64,000 nt of DNA, taken from contig WPIO01000060.1 in the NCBI GenBank assembly GCA_009760855.2, positions 2,099,501 to 2,163,500 on the forward strand, in the 5' to 3' direction. The position numbers and the translations under genes were made by a program. Every line of letters starts with the position of its first letter. The first letter of the stretch is position 1. Under the pieces are notes generated by a model. The model ran no database searches. It was given only the letters and a program-made list of their open reading frames with translations, and was not told where the DNA came from. Shown in pieces: positions 22,626 to 36,225 of this stretch. Source of the DNA: Cristatella mucedo (Eukaryota > Bryozoa > Phylactolaemata > Cristatellidae).

Positions 22626-23715
22626 ATATGTATACGTGTGCGTGTCTGTGAATTTGTTTAATCAGCCGACCTTATCTTTTATCTTTTGTTTCGTACTTCG
22701 CGCATACGTGCCTTCAAGCTGCAGCGCCGGATACAAGTGCATGGACAGCGCGTGCTGTCGCACGCTCGTGAGCTAGCATGAGCTGCCTACAGCTTTATGG
22801 ATTCTGCCTCGCGTTACTCGACGGCGAGCAGAGCTTCGCACCGCTCTCTCGTGCTCATGCTCTAGGACGTCGAAAAATACTTGGCAGAACGAGGTAAAGA
22901 CGTCGCCATATTGCGCTGCAAGAGCCCTGTGAACGTCGAGTGGATTACGGCGGTGGTCCCCTACGTTGGTGAGTGCGTCGCTCCGACTGCCGGCGACGTC
23001 TGAGCGCTCACACTCGCGCTGGCCGCGCGCCCCCTGACCACGTAGGGCGCACGTCCAGCCGCTCGCCCGCCGCCAGCCTCGCAGGGACGCGGGGCTGCTT
23101 CTCCTGGTCCCGGTCCTTGGCCAACGCTTCGTCGGTGGACTGCGACGCTTACCGGTAATTAGGAGCTCTTGCGCGCACGCTCCCGTGTTTATCGGCGGCG
23201 ACCCGCCGACCGCCGAATGGGTTTGATCGGGTTAATCGCACGTGGGCTCGAAGCCACACCGCCGGCTTGCGCCTGCCGAGGCGCACCTGGTTCCGTGCGC
23301 TTCGCGTCTGCGGGTGGTTAAAGTCAGCGCTAGCAGCGCAGGCAGGGCGGCCGCAGCAGGGCCCTGCTGTCAGCGTAGCAGCAGCGTTGGCAGCTGCTGC
23401 CCACGAAAGTCTCCGCGAGATCGGTCAGAATCGTCCTCCAGCTACTTTCTCTCCTACCCCAGTCTTGTAGATTCTTGGGAATCGTCTCCCCTTTCCCATC
23501 TCTAACCGAGGCATGAACATTCCTTGAGCGCCTTAGCGGCGTCACACATCTCCCAGAATCGGATGAATTTCAACGTCATTTTAATTCAAGTTAGTTCATT
23601 TGATTTATCAGTTTTCCGTCGTCAGAAAGAAAGTAATGCTGAGCCCATCAGTGTCAATAGCACCAGCAGTAGGGCCTTAATACTAACCCTATGATCGAAT
23701 ACCTAGGCTTGTAAA
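22626..23715. other. Unassigned GC-rich stretch
   Basis: CpG-rich at 22930-23420 and then ordinary. Open frames are under 90 codons with no recognisable motif. Confidence 0.3.
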
Positions 23716-24028
<313 letters not shown>

Positions 24029-24194
24029 TCCAGTAGCTCCACTCTCTGTCTCTGCTCTCCCTATTTCTCCCAATATTACATCTTTCTCTCTGTCTCTGCT
24101 CCTCTGGCTATTTTTCTCTCGTTCTCTTTACGCCTCACTCCTTCTCCCCTAGCTCCTAACGGTGCACTCTCTACCTGCCTGCCTGTCTGTCACG

Positions 24195-24275
24195 CTTCCT
24201 CTGCAGCATAGGAGAAGTGCCTACATAGAGATCAAGTTCTCTGGGGGCGGTATACAAATGCGTTATTATAATCTG
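24195..24275 (+). mobile_element. LINE-A-type 3' end, diverged
   Basis: CTGCAGCATAGGAGAAGTGC, then GAGATCAAGTTCTCTGGGGGCG and TATACAAATGCGTTATTATAAT, match the LINE-A terminal hairpin and TTA tail with several changes. It may be a LINE or SINE2 tail; no head is visible. Confidence 0.6.
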
Positions 24276-24914
24276 TCAGTAAGGATCTACTCTGTTAGAA
24301 ACCCCGATGACAGCAGCACCAGCAGCAGCAACAGTTTGTGTAAGTGCTAGGGCTGCGCTTGAGCGACCGCTTGGCCATCGCTTGTTGGTACGGTTTTCGC
24401 GCCTATCTAACAGGGCTGCTGCTCGGAAGCCGCAGTTTCAGGGTCGCGGGTGATATTCACCTGGAGGCATCCGGGGCCCGATAGGCCTGGACAACGTTTC
24501 GGTGGCAGCCTGACTCATGTCCGTATCCGGCTGTGACACCAGGACTAACCTCTTGCTGAGCAAGAACCGATGAATGAAACCACGCGGGCGAATATGAACT
24601 TCCCCAATTTCCTTTCACGGCAGACGGCGACACCTCTACTAAATTGAAGCCAGGCCCGCAGAGCAGCAGTGTAATCTAGTTAGAGCGATACTGAGTGAGA
24701 GAGTTCAAGGGCACTAGCTCGGCATGGCGAGACGACGAGCTCGAGACCAGCTGCTGATAGCAGCTCACTTCGAGCCGCAAAAGTACGGCACTATCTGATC
24801 CCCGCAACTGAGAATATCTGATACTCTTGGGAACGGAGGCCTGGTCGACCGCCGCTTTGGCTGCTATGGATTGTTTACCAATCTCGAGACAATGAGTAAA
24901 GACTGGAGGGGCAA

Positions 24915-24916
<2 letters not shown>
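24276..24916. other. Unassigned stretch
   Basis: It holds a short CAG-rich run (24310-24332) and a possible R3 remnant (24348-24375). Nothing else is recognisable. Confidence 0.3.

Positions 24917-24970
<54 letters not shown>
24917..24970. repeat. GA microsatellite
   Basis: About 25 AG units on the plus strand. It is the complement of the CT run at 25089-25180. Confidence 0.95.
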
Positions 24971-24972
<2 letters not shown>

Positions 24973-25088
24973 CAAATAACCAAGACTTGGACCTGAGCCT
25001 TGGACATATGCAACGGGCGACGTCGAGCTAACGGCAATGCTATCATGCGAGAGCCTCATTTCTCTCTCGTCTGCCTTTTTTTCTATCC

Positions 25089-25180
<92 letters not shown>
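25089..25180. repeat. CT microsatellite
   Basis: About 45 CT units. With the GA run 120 bases upstream it forms a large imperfect inverted repeat. Confidence 0.95.
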
Positions 25181-25181
<1 letters not shown>

Positions 25182-25587
25182 CTTGCATGTGTTTCTCTCA
25201 TTCTTGGTCGCAGTAAATCCATGGGTTGCAACTTGGAAATACTGTATCTTGTTCTCGTCCCAGGTTTGAAGCAGCAAAAATAAACTTGGCAGTGGCCACA
25301 AAGTACACCACTTGACCATTTAAGCATAGAGAAATTGTGTGCCCAGAAAGCGCGATTACCACTCCCTGAGGATATTGCTCAAAAGCTTGCTTTTTAACAT
25401 TAGTAGCTGCCAATTTTAGCTTGGTCTACGATATTGAATGCAAGTACTAATAAAAATAATAAATGAATACGTCTTGCATGGACCTTAGCGATCTATTCAG
25501 CACAACCAGCAACTGAGAATTGAAACTTAGTAGGTAGCAGTGACCGCAGTGAGTTTCGACATAGCAAAGACTATTAACAAAAGTAAT
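25181..25587. other. Unassigned stretch
   Basis: I see no recognisable feature. Confidence 0.3.
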
Positions 25588-26800
25588 AGTATGTCGTTTG
25601 TATAGCACCCTATGAAAACTTAATCTCATGCATCTCTCTACATAGCAACCCTTAGACAACTCACTACAATGAGTATAAAACCGGTGGGATTGGGACACAC
25701 ACGATAACAATGCCAATAGCATGCACAAGCAGACAAACCATGCTTCCGCCAGCGAATGAGGGAAAATATGAAAACAAACATGGCCTACGGCTAGTAAGAT
25801 ACCACGGTCGTAAAATGTGTTGAACCATGCACAGATATGCACACAAAGCGCACTCTGGAAAAAGAATATGCACTGGGTCGAAAGAAAAGCTGACCGAAAC
25901 GGATCGGTTTGAGTTGAGGCTCAAGATTCAAGATCTTCTCAGGTAGTGACCGCAGCTAGCCGGAAATGAATTCGAAATTTTTCGTGTGGACTAGCTGAAG
26001 TCTCGATATAGTAAGATTTTAATACTGTGCGAGGCTAACAAGGCGAGATGAGCTGACTGGATGGCAAAGGGATAGCGCACTGGAGGAGCAGTGAGGTCGG
26101 ATTTATAAGCAGGTGCAAGTAAGTTAAATGACCTACCAGCCAGACTGAGGGTCTGGAATTGGAGTCTTGATTCAGAGCGATGCAGCTAAGAGAGAATTGG
26201 TGTGAGCTTAGTATTTACGCCTTTGAGTACAGACCAGAAGAGCTGCCGAGTTTTACACCAGTTGTAGTCGGATAAGAGAATAGCCTGGAAGTAATGAATA
26301 AAGGGAGTTGAAGTAATGTAGAAACAATACTGCAAGCGAGGGAGTTGGTTTGGCTGCTTTGATAGTATCTAAGAAGGCCTTGATTTGGGCTATGTTATCT
26401 AAGAAGTCCTCGATTTGGGCTATATTACTCAGCTGAAATTTAGGGCCTTCTTGGCTGTCGAGGAAGTGCGCTTATCTAAAGGCAAGCAGTTTTGGAATAG
26501 TATGCCTAAATTATGGTAGACGTCGCAGGAGTGGTGCTAGATGAACCAATCTTGAGGGTTTATTCGTGGAACCTTCGGGTGAGACTAGGTTAGCCATTGA
26601 TTGTAAAGTTGGTCTTATACTTGCTAAACTTCAGAAAGGTTTTAGCCATTCAAACACAAATGTCATTGATGCAGGTAGTACGGGAATAAAAGAAGTCAAG
26701 TGATGAGAAAAGGCAGGGCTGGGTGCCACGGGTGTAGAAATGAAAGCCAACATTGCATGCAGAGATTAAATGCGCCAGAGGAAGAGTGTAGGTATTTTAC
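25588..26800 (-). mobile_element. LINE-A copy, minus strand, heavily decayed
   Basis: From 26800 down, translations in shifting frames give a YTLPLAHLI-like part, then GFHFYTRGTQPCLF (cf. GFYFYAEDTQLYL) near 26740 and CINDICV-MAKTFLKF near 26670. A KLTPILS-LHRSESRLQFQTLSLAGRSFNLLAPAYKSDL part lies near 26080-26240, and the damaged hairpin region (TAGCACCC...TTAATCTC) near 25598-25625. It aligns end to end with the copy at 51900-53100 but is much older. A 30-base tandem duplication lies inside it at 26369-26428. Confidence 0.7.
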
Positions 26801-28136
26801 TGAGTGACTAGTGACAGCAGAGTGATAAGTGACTAGTACCTGTGACAGCTGTGACAAAGCACAGGCTAGTGGCATTTGAGAGAAGAGGCTGAGCGGCGCT
26901 GCAAGCCAAAGCCACGAGACAGCTTTGTCTAGATCGCCGATACATATGCTTGTTACTGCCGATTTGCTGTCGTATGAAATTCAGAGCATTAGAACAGGCT
27001 CATCCGCCGTGAGACCCTGCGAAGCCATTCGTACCATATAGCTCGGTTGCACTCGCAGCGATGCCCTTCCGGTTGAATGAGATTCCGCTCGAACTTCGGC
27101 AGCAGTCTGCAGTCTGCAGCACTGCCAGCTTACCCTCGGGCACTCAGATATTGTCAACGGTTGGCTGCATTTCACTCATATCCTAACAGGTTGCTATGGG
27201 TTAGATCCCGTAGTAGCCTATGTCGAAACCTCATGGCAACCTGTGAAGCCGTTCTATATAGGTTAAAGAGCTCACTAGTGACAGACGAGAGTGCCAATCA
27301 CTGGTCGCCATGGAATCGCTGAGTGGTATCATTCCCACTAGAGCGGGCCGGTTTATGCATGGACTTAACACATTCATCTGAGGCTTCGGGGGCCTTAAAG
27401 CCTGGCCGATGTGATCCGAACATATTCATCCGGAGTTTGCCAAACACTGGCAAGGTATCGGAGGTGACAGAAGACTGCCTGTCAGAGTGTCTGGGATCTC
27501 TAGGCGTCAAGTCATCTTAGGCGTCAAGAAGCAAAGTGTCAGTGAAAGAATCAGGGCTTGCAAGCTATCGAAGGCCGCAGCAGAAACTCGAGCATGTACG
27601 GGCGTGGCCTGAACTAGGAGGCTGCACCTGCCAAGTCTCAAGTTGCACGGAGACATTATTTTCTAATGTATCGTGTTTCACAAATACCTATCAAACCGAG
27701 AGCGAGAGAAGGAGAGAGGAGAAAAAGGGCTTCTCTTGCTCGTTCTGCTTGTAGTTAGGCAGCTGCCGGAAGTCTTGTGCGGCTTCTTTAGGTATTGAAG
27801 AGCGAAAAAGCCATCTGCAGCCGATGAGATTTATACGCACGTTCACACAATTTGAGGACAGGTTGGCAGACTGAAGATGGCTTGAAGTCACCGTCTGCGG
27901 CTCGCCCACTTGCTTGTCGCCACATGTGACATTGGCCCTGAACCTGCATTTGTGACTCGGCTGTGGCTTATTTTATAGACCTAGAATGTGAAGTCCTTGG
28001 AAGCGTGAGATCTATCCAGTGGTTCCACGGACATCGAGCTGTCGACACTGGTAAGTAAAGGACTACATCGTTTGTATGTCCGAGCTACCGCTGCACTGCG
28101 AATCCACCAAGCGGATATATTGCTTAGTCTCCACTA
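26801..28136. other. Unassigned stretch
   Basis: Short open frames of up to 81 codons on both strands, none recognisable. Confidence 0.3.
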
Positions 28137-28220
28137 ACTACTTTGCAGCAAACGTAAAGCACCTGGAAAGAGATTGAGTTCTCTGAGGGTGCTTAATCAA
28201 GTGCATAGTATCATTATTAT
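28137..28220 (+). mobile_element. LINE-A 3' end with compensated stem
   Basis: Arms are AAAGCACC (28156-28163) and GGTGCTT (28188-28194). Relative to AAAGCGCC/GGCGCTTT the changed G-to-A and C-to-T sit opposite each other, so pairing is kept at a different position from the 10.5 kb copy. A TTA-type tail follows. Confidence 0.85.
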
Positions 28221-28636
28221 TACTAACTATGCACATTTCACCTCAGTTTGCGTCTTTTATTTGATCCACATTGAAGCGATCCTGCCTCCTTCAGACTACC
28301 GAACAGCTTCATCGGTGTCTCCCTCGCTGAAATTAGTTGAAGTGGGTCATCTGCACAATCCCACCAGCGACCTGTTTCCCCAGAGCTCCCTACGTCCGGC
28401 CACGCCTCTCCAGGCTGCTCGAGATCCTGTATCGTTTGCATAATACAAAGGGCATGCGGAATGATAGGCACCTTGAACGGTAGCTGCGGGTGTGTGCAAT
28501 TTATTCCAAGAACAGGGAAAACAAAGTCGGCTAGAGTCAAGCTAGTGCCGATGGGAAGTTTACAAAGCGTCTAATACTAACAAGAAAAAGCTTTTTTGAA
28601 ATTGTAACCCACTCGAAACGGGGAGATCGGATGGTG
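28221..28636. other. Unassigned stretch
   Basis: Nothing recognisable; open frames of 89 and 100 codons on opposite strands overlap. Confidence 0.3.
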
Positions 28637-28915
<279 letters not shown>

Positions 28916-31640
28916 TATTGTCATTCCCGACACCTCTGGGCAACGCGAACCTGCACTTACCGCATACCTGGCTTCAGTGTGCATGCACATGCGCAGGCAG
29001 TGCCTAGCTATGGCATCCTGTTAGCTACTTATCTCTCTTCCGTCCAGAGGCTCCACTCATAAAGTGTGGTTCGTGTGGTTAGCGAATTAATTCACTCGTC
29101 CAAACGGGCGAACGTGGTGATTCCTGTCCACCGACGGTTGAGCTCGGCCGCCGTAATTGTTTTGCCTTTTCACGTCATTTTGATTTATAAAGCTCTGATT
29201 AGCCACTACTACTAGAGACAGACGGGCGGCGACAGCTGCATCAGCTGATCACTCTTCATTGCTCTTTCGCTGGCCCGAGGTAGTAGTACTTCGATGAAAC
29301 TCTGCGTTCCCATCGGCAGACAGCGAATGCCGTCAGCATCTTACGATGAAAACACCCGGTGCAGCGACCGTGCGTCGGGAGTGAGCAATAAAAAAGCTCG
29401 ACCTGACGACAATTGCCTGTTGCACCACCTCGATACTTTTGGGGCATGCAGAGAAGATTAAGTTAAAAGGCAACGTCTCCTAGTTCTAAAGCTGCTTCTA
29501 ACCGGACTCGCCGGTTTTATTGGAGTTGGGCACAAGAATTTAAGAGCAGGACAGAGAGACTGCCGGCTTTGCCTGCGGCAGACCAGGACTGAGCCTAACC
29601 CAACGCGCAGGTTGCACCGTCCTCGTTTCAGGTGCAATAAATTAGAATGAATTGCCTGAGCAGCTTTACCTACGTCACCCAGATCACCGCCTACCGGATG
29701 GCGGATGAGCGGTTCGATAGTGACACGTGACGATCCTGTCATACGATTTATTTTCAATGTGTCTTTGACTGCCCGTTTACTGTTTTATTTGCGAGCATCT
29801 AAATTATTTTTCTTCGCGAGTATGGCTTGCGGACTCACCTGGCGAGGACAGGCCTTTCGAGTTACCTTCGTCTTTGTTTTCGAAGTCCGGTCGCCGGTCC
29901 GAGCATTTCCACCGAAAAGCACTTCCGCCGGACGAAGAAGTTTGCAGGCGGTGCCGAGCTCCATTCGCCGTGTCAATGCCGTTAGTATCTCAAATTCGTA
30001 TTGAGGTACGGTAACTAAAACCTGCTACGTGCGCCTATCAGCCTTTTTCTGAGAAGCCATATTGTTTTTGAGAATCAGTCAGAAAATATCTAGCAACGTG
30101 GCTCGAAATCTCTATGCGTCGGCTTGCGTTGGAATCTTGGCTCGGCCGTGCAAGCACCGCTGCTGAGCTGTCGGAGAGATCATTCGTCAATGATGGCAAT
30201 TTACATCGCCTAGATACTTTTGAATCCGGTGGGTTCTGAATTCTGAAGTTGTCTCGCGGCGACAGATCTGGGCGGTCGGCTACTGCAACCCCTACTTAGT
30301 GCTCCCCTCCTTCTCGTGTCCTAAAGCTGGTTGTGCAGCGGCGAGTCTCGCTACCTGCCTACTTCTGTCCTACTCGAGTCTTCGTCGTATACAGTATAGT
30401 CTTCGCCAAAACTAGGGGGCAATCCAAGACTTAGGGAATACCTAACGAAGGCTCAGCAGCCAAGCCTGGTCCTACTTCCTCCATCCGAGACTCTGGCAAG
30501 ATTTATCAAACAACCAATCACAGTCGTCACCAAAGACGTGCCTTCCTCGTTCCGTTGAAAAACATGGATGATGACTCGGCCGGCGAAATTATCAAAGGAT
30601 TCCACGAAATTTCCTGCCTATGAGAAAACTACGAGCTCGTCCGTCAAGAATCACATAGTGAGGCAGCTGGCAATTCACCCTGGTGGGTCTTGCTGAGGGC
30701 CAGTTTCTAGGTCCCAATCCGAAAATTTTCCCACGATCCACTCGGGTGGAGTGGAGCAAGGAGGAAGAAAGACTTAGAGCAAGGCTGACCGTATATACTT
30801 CCTTACTAGCAGGAAGACCGACATAACACAAAGTAGGTAGGAAGCAAGGCGGCGCACCATGTGAACCCGGCTGAAGAGCGGTGCAGTGGTCCAAGGCGTC
30901 AGAGGCGTCAGAGGCGTCGGCCTCACCCCCCCCGGATGCAAGTCTACTTGAATCGCTACAACTTTTTGTTTGAGGCCCAGTAGTCCGCTCGGGCCCGACT
31001 CTTGACGAAGCCAGCGAAGCTTCCACAAATTGCCTCGCCTGGGCGCGAGATCTCCGTGCAGCAGAATTCGCATCCTTCGGACACATACAGTGCAAGTGGT
31101 GTGGCGGTGCCGTGAGCCTAATGTTGGCCGAGATGTTTACGCATCGAAGGGTCTGCTTATTTAGCGGCGGCGCCAGGACAGGAGGCAAGCACACGCACGC
31201 GGTTAAAATAAAACGAGGCTGGTTTTACTGCGACCCAAGTTGCAAGCTCGTGACAAAAATCCAGGTGCGTCGGTGGACGTTGGATCTCGGGGCGGGCCGC
31301 GTTCGCCGTATACTTCCTCGTCGGCTCGCCTGTCACGTGGCCGTCTCGCGGCGATCTTCGACTGAAGGGCCGAAGCGCTCCGGAGCTCCCTTGGCATCGG
31401 TGAGTGCTTTTTCAGCGGCAAGCAGCCATGCGTGAACAAGGCACGCTCGGAGCAGCGTCTGCTCGCGGCCATTTTGATAAGGCCGAATTCTAGATTTCCT
31501 TGCGGGGACGAGTTCTCATCAGTTCATTCTTCATCGCCAACTCGGCTCGAGAGTACCGGTGATTACACAACCCAGACGAGGCCAATCTGAGGAGCTCGGC
31601 TAATGCCCGATTGCTTGAGTACGATTAACGATGGTCGAGA
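28916..31640. other. Unassigned stretch
   Basis: About 2.7 kb without a recognisable gene. The longest frame is 200 codons (30592-31194 minus). It lacks an identifiable domain, and a second minus-strand frame (30774-31073) overlaps it. It could hold host introns or old repeats. Confidence 0.3.
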
Positions 31641-31664
31641 GACAGAGAGAGCTAGAGAACAACA

Positions 31665-31698
<34 letters not shown>

Positions 31699-31919
31699 AA
31701 GAGAGACGCCTAAGGAGAGAGACTCAGGGAGAGAGAGAGAAAGCTAGAGAGAGAGAGAGAGAGAGACAGAGAACGAGAGCTAGAAAGAGAGAGAAAGAGA
31801 AAGAGAGAGAGCTGGAGACTGGAGAGAGAAAGAGAGAGAGAGAGAGAAAACTAGAAAGAGAGAGATAGAGAGAACTGGAAAGGGAGAAAGAGAGAGACAG
31901 AGCTAGAGAACAAGAGCTG

Positions 31920-31950
<31 letters not shown>

Positions 31951-31960
31951 CTCGTGATAG
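31641..31960. repeat. GA-rich polypurine tract
   Basis: About 300 bases of GA repeats with GAGCTAGAGA-type interruptions, almost all purine on the plus strand. Confidence 0.9.
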
Positions 31961-33410
31961 ACTGCTTCGAGACAGGGCTTAGCATTCGATGCGGCCTATT
32001 ACATGAGCCATCACATCGGTTAGATGAGGTGGCTGGCACAACATGTATAAGAAAGTGACCAGCGTGAGCTTTCCTGACGATCATTTGCATATTCACCAAG
32101 CGTCCATGAGGCAGTGCGGCCTTTTTGCATAATGGAATCAGCCAGGGGCTCGCATGGGGCGGGTGTGGCTGCTTGGAGTGCCGAGGTGCACATGGCTCGG
32201 CTGAGCTCACTTCAATGTGTTCGAGCGCAGCCAGCGAGCGGATCAGTCTCGCTTCGTCACAGTTGCATGTTCTTTGCTCAATCCGATTTGCACTGTTTTT
32301 CCCGAAGCTCTCTGTCACGGCGCCGACAATCTTACTGAATCCATCCTCCTAATCCGACCCCTGCCTTATTCCGTGCGTCCGGAATAGTCTTATCTCTGTG
32401 TATCACCTGGTCACTCATGCTTGTCTGCCTAGCTGCTACATGTGTCGTTCCTATGATTTTACTCTGGGAGTTTCGTGCAAGCGACTTCATTTCTGAGCGT
32501 TTGTCCATCTGGTCTGTCCCGCATGAATAGATCAATAGCAGCATAGGTTGGATTAGTAGGTGTTAGAATGAGGATTCGCTGGTACCCCCTCCCCCGGCTG
32601 CGGCATAGCCATTTTCGCTTGCATGCGGGGGGGGGGGCTGATAGCTAAGATAAATCAGAGGCGCAAGCGTCTGAATCATCGGTTCGAGCAGAGGTGTCTA
32701 CTTGAAATGAACCTGCTGGTGGCCGTTTCGCAAAATAGCAGCTCGATCTAGCTGCTAAGATAGCTGATACATAGAGATATAGCTAGATATAGATAGTATA
32801 ATGCACCGAGATTGAGAGATGTACACATTTGCCACTTGCTAGTGCTCACCCAGATTGGGCACAGAGAGCATTCCGAAAGCTGGCGAAGTCAAATTTGCTT
32901 CTCCTAAGTACTCCGGACAAGTAACTAGCTTGCCACAACACTCGATCAATAGAAATGACGCAGCAGCCCTGTGCAAAACGATCCAGACTACACCTTTAAC
33001 GTGTCGTATCGTATGACAACCCCAGAGAGTATATAGGCATCGATTTCGACTGCACGCAGCAGGCCGAAGGAAATGCCTTTTCACGAGCTGGGTTTGGAAT
33101 CGGATGCCGAAGTATGTATCCGAACAGTCTTTGCTATGCTACCACCTTCCAAACCGGCCTTTATTTCTTGGGCGTCGCATGTCGAACTGACGTCGGCCAT
33201 CCACAAAGTAAACAGCAATTCGGTAAGCAATTCTTACAGCGAGCCTCTCGGGCTCTCTCATGTTATCTCTTGACCACCTTTGTTAGCCCTTAGCTGGAGG
33301 GGCAGCTTTCTCAATTGATCTACTCTTGAAAGCAAGCATGATTGCCAACTCTTCTAATTGATCACCGGTCGAATCCATTCAGGCCAGGCTGGCGGGGCCC
33401 ACTCGTCAGC
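31961..33410. other. Unassigned stretch
   Basis: It contains C and G runs (32587-32595; G run 32626-32636). No recognisable gene. Confidence 0.3.
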
Positions 33411-34206
33411 GGTTGTAGGACATTTCCTCCTGGACGTTCCCCCCCCCGGACATTTCCCCGCGGTGGACCCTAGGACATTTTGCCTCCCCCCCCCCGACAT
33501 TCCCTCCCCCGGGGTAGGACATTTGCCCTCTATGTTGATGAATGTATAACTAAGAATACGTATATAATTAAATAATAAGTATATAATTAAATGAAGTTAA
33601 CGCTCTATTAAAATAAAATCAACTCAGTAAAATCAACTCTATAATTAGAAGAATGGATGGATTGAAAGAATGGTTTGTAATAGAGCGAGCGGCGGCGGCG
33701 GTTGCAGCGGCTGCGGCAGCTGCGACCTATACAGTTCGGTCCCGCTGGAGTTCGGTCCAGCTCGACGCAGTCAGACACTTGTTCGTACCCGTCAAAGCGG
33801 GCGCGAGCTACGGCGTGCCGCTCGTTCATGCAAATAAGTGCTAAGCCTCAGAGGTCTACTGATTAAAACTCGACCTCGAGAGATCTAGTTATGCCCTAAT
33901 TCGCACTAATTAAAGCGTGGAATTCGAGCAAGGGTGGATTTAGGCAGCGGAGGCGCAGCCCGCCCTATACCCTAAACCCTAAAACCCTAAACGCTAAACC
34001 CTAAAAACCCTAAAAGCTAAACCCTAAACCCTAAAAACTCTAAACCCTAAAATACTAAACCCTAAAACCAAAACCCTAAACCATATACCCGGGGGCGGAA
34101 ATGTCCTACCCCAGGGTGGGGAATGTCGGGAGGGGTGTCGGGGGGAAGGTAATGTCCGGGAGGATGTCCGGGAGGGGAACATCCAGAGGGGGAATGTCAG
34201 TACCTC
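33411..34206. mobile_element. Telo-TIR element, copy 1
   Basis: The left end starts GGTTGTAGGACATTTCC and holds several GGACATT/C-rich units (33411-33530). The right end (about 34090-34206) holds the inverted counterpart (GGAAATGTCC, GGAATGTC units) and ends near CAGTACC. The interior has AT-rich DNA, a GCGG-rich part, a CGAGCAAGGGTGGATTTAGG block (33927-33946) and a degenerate CCCTAAA array (33970-34084). The second copy at 55512-56148 is in the reverse orientation. No transposase was seen, so it would be non-autonomous. Confidence 0.7.
33970..34084. repeat. Degenerate CCCTAAA (telomere-like) array
   Basis: About fifteen units of CCCTAAA, CCCTAAAA and CCCTAAAAA with point changes. It is internal to the Telo-TIR element. 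The unit matches the plant-type telomere repeat rather than the TTAGGG of most animals. Confidence 0.9.
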
Positions 34207-36112
34207 CCGGCAAGCTGAGCTTTGCGTCTGGACGGCATTTCTGACAACTGATTGGTTCGCTAGCTTTTTACGTCGCCAGTTCGGCGAGTCCATCTCTGCA
34301 TGCTGCCTGCTGCACTATTGTACGTCACTTTGAGGCTAGAGGGCGACTCTCCTTTCAGCATAGCCAGTCGACCATTTGTGTCCAGCCTGTAGTGGTTAAT
34401 GTAAAACATTCGCCGCCGAAATGTACTGCGCCAAGTTCTGCCCCGCTGCCCAACGAGAATTCTCATTGCCGGCTCGATCTAGACTCCAACGGAGTGCATT
34501 CCCTAGCGAAAATTGTCAGAGCTGTTCCGATTGTATCATGAGCCTGATGGCAAAATAGGAACTGTCTTCTCTCTCTCGAAGCGAGTGTGACCCAATAGTA
34601 ATGGTTGCCGCCGAAACCTCGGGGTCATTCTTGCGTCTCACTTCGTTCCCATCTGAGCTGTGAATTACCGTCTAGAATGGAGCCGCGAGGATTTTGATCG
34701 CCAGAGCTCTGCTAGCACTCCGGTCCGCTCATTTAATCGCCTTAGCCACCAGCGTTGCACTGCAGCTCTTACTAGTCACCCGTCTAATCACTTGCGGCCG
34801 TCGATTTAGCCTACAGGTAAATACAACCATACTGGACCATGTGGTCATTTGCTCGATTTGTCGTGGCAGTAGAAGTCCATTGCGAACAGTTGGGACACTC
34901 CATTGCATTGTCTTCTGAATGGCTAACGTGGAGCTGGGAAAACAACAAGGAACTGTGAAGGATGCTCTAGAAAATTCCACCGCCTGGCTACCGAGTCAGT
35001 GCAAGGCTTCCACACATTCGCAAGTAGCCATCTGGTATACTGGTTTCTGGCTATCAGATCTAAGCACTTGTTCCTGCAATGTTGTCAAAGCGAACAGGCT
35101 CCGTATCCTTATTCTAGCCGACGAGCTCGAGCTGATGGCCAGCAAAGTGTACGCTCCAGCTGCGCTCCTGCGCCTCTGTGCTCCAGAGCTCTCTTCGGTG
35201 CTTCCTCTAGCTGTACAGTCTGGGGTTCGACCGATCCTCTGTCACCGGCTTCTGAAGCAGCAGCAGCGGCGGCGGGCAGCATGTACGCCTCGCGGCACTC
35301 GGCGCTCGAAAGCTAGCAAACACTCTTAAAGCTTCCAGTGCGCACTCTGTAGAAAAAAAGAAGCAATACAATCCTCTGACTCTTGAGATTTGAAGCGCAC
35401 CTTGTTGGCCGAAAGCAAGAAACTTGACTTAATCGGCCTCGGTCGAAAGGATGACCTTTTCATCGCTGGAAACTTTCTCGCCGGCGAAACCACTGGAAGC
35501 ATTCAGGGAGGGGGCCTGGATAGTGCTTCCACGTGCTTTTCTGAGAGCTCGCGACTCAGGTTTCGCGATCCCGGTGAAGTTCAGTTAGCCCTCGCGGACG
35601 CCATTAGTAAAAAATAAGCACCGGCAGAAACGCTTCGTTCAATAGAGGGGTGAACGACGGTAGCAAACGGGGCGCAGGCAAATGGTAAAGCCCTGCCGTC
35701 GATGCTGATCACTCCGATGAAGATGGCCATCGGGCAGCGGCCCTTCGTGCTGGCATTGACATTAAAGACGAGCACTCGAGACAGAGGTGGCTCTGTCATG
35801 AGCCCAGTCGCCTGGCCCAGTGCGTACCCCCAGCAGGGCGGGCTGCTTTACGAATCTCAGCAGCTATTCCCTTTTCGCACTGGCAAAAGGCATTCGCTGG
35901 CCGATCGATTGCAAAGCACGAGCTTGGTGCAAGGTCACAGGCTTCCCGATTTCTACCCGAGAAGGCCACCAAACGACGGCGTCTCGCCGGCAGGCGGACG
36001 AACACGGGTGCCTCGTCTCTCAGCTCCGGGAGGCCAAGCAGCCAGTCGCACCCCCAGCCGTCCCAAGCAGCTCAACCTCGCCACCGTTAGCTGCTGCTGC
36101 TCTTGCTGTTGC
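34207..36112. other. Unassigned stretch
   Basis: Mixed composition. Open frames include 136 codons at 34919-35329 plus and 72 codons at 35581-35799 minus, without recognisable domains. No gene is called. Confidence 0.3.

Positions 36113-36225
<113 letters not shown>

Noticed and set aside
30592-31194. 200-codon minus-strand frame as a gene
   Set aside because: Mixed, low-information sequence with no motif; an overlapping minus-strand frame is equally open.
33970-34084. Chromosome end or plant origin, from the CCCTAAA array
   Set aside because: The array is degenerate, internal, and lies inside a repeated element; the LINEs with apurinic-type endonuclease point to an animal.
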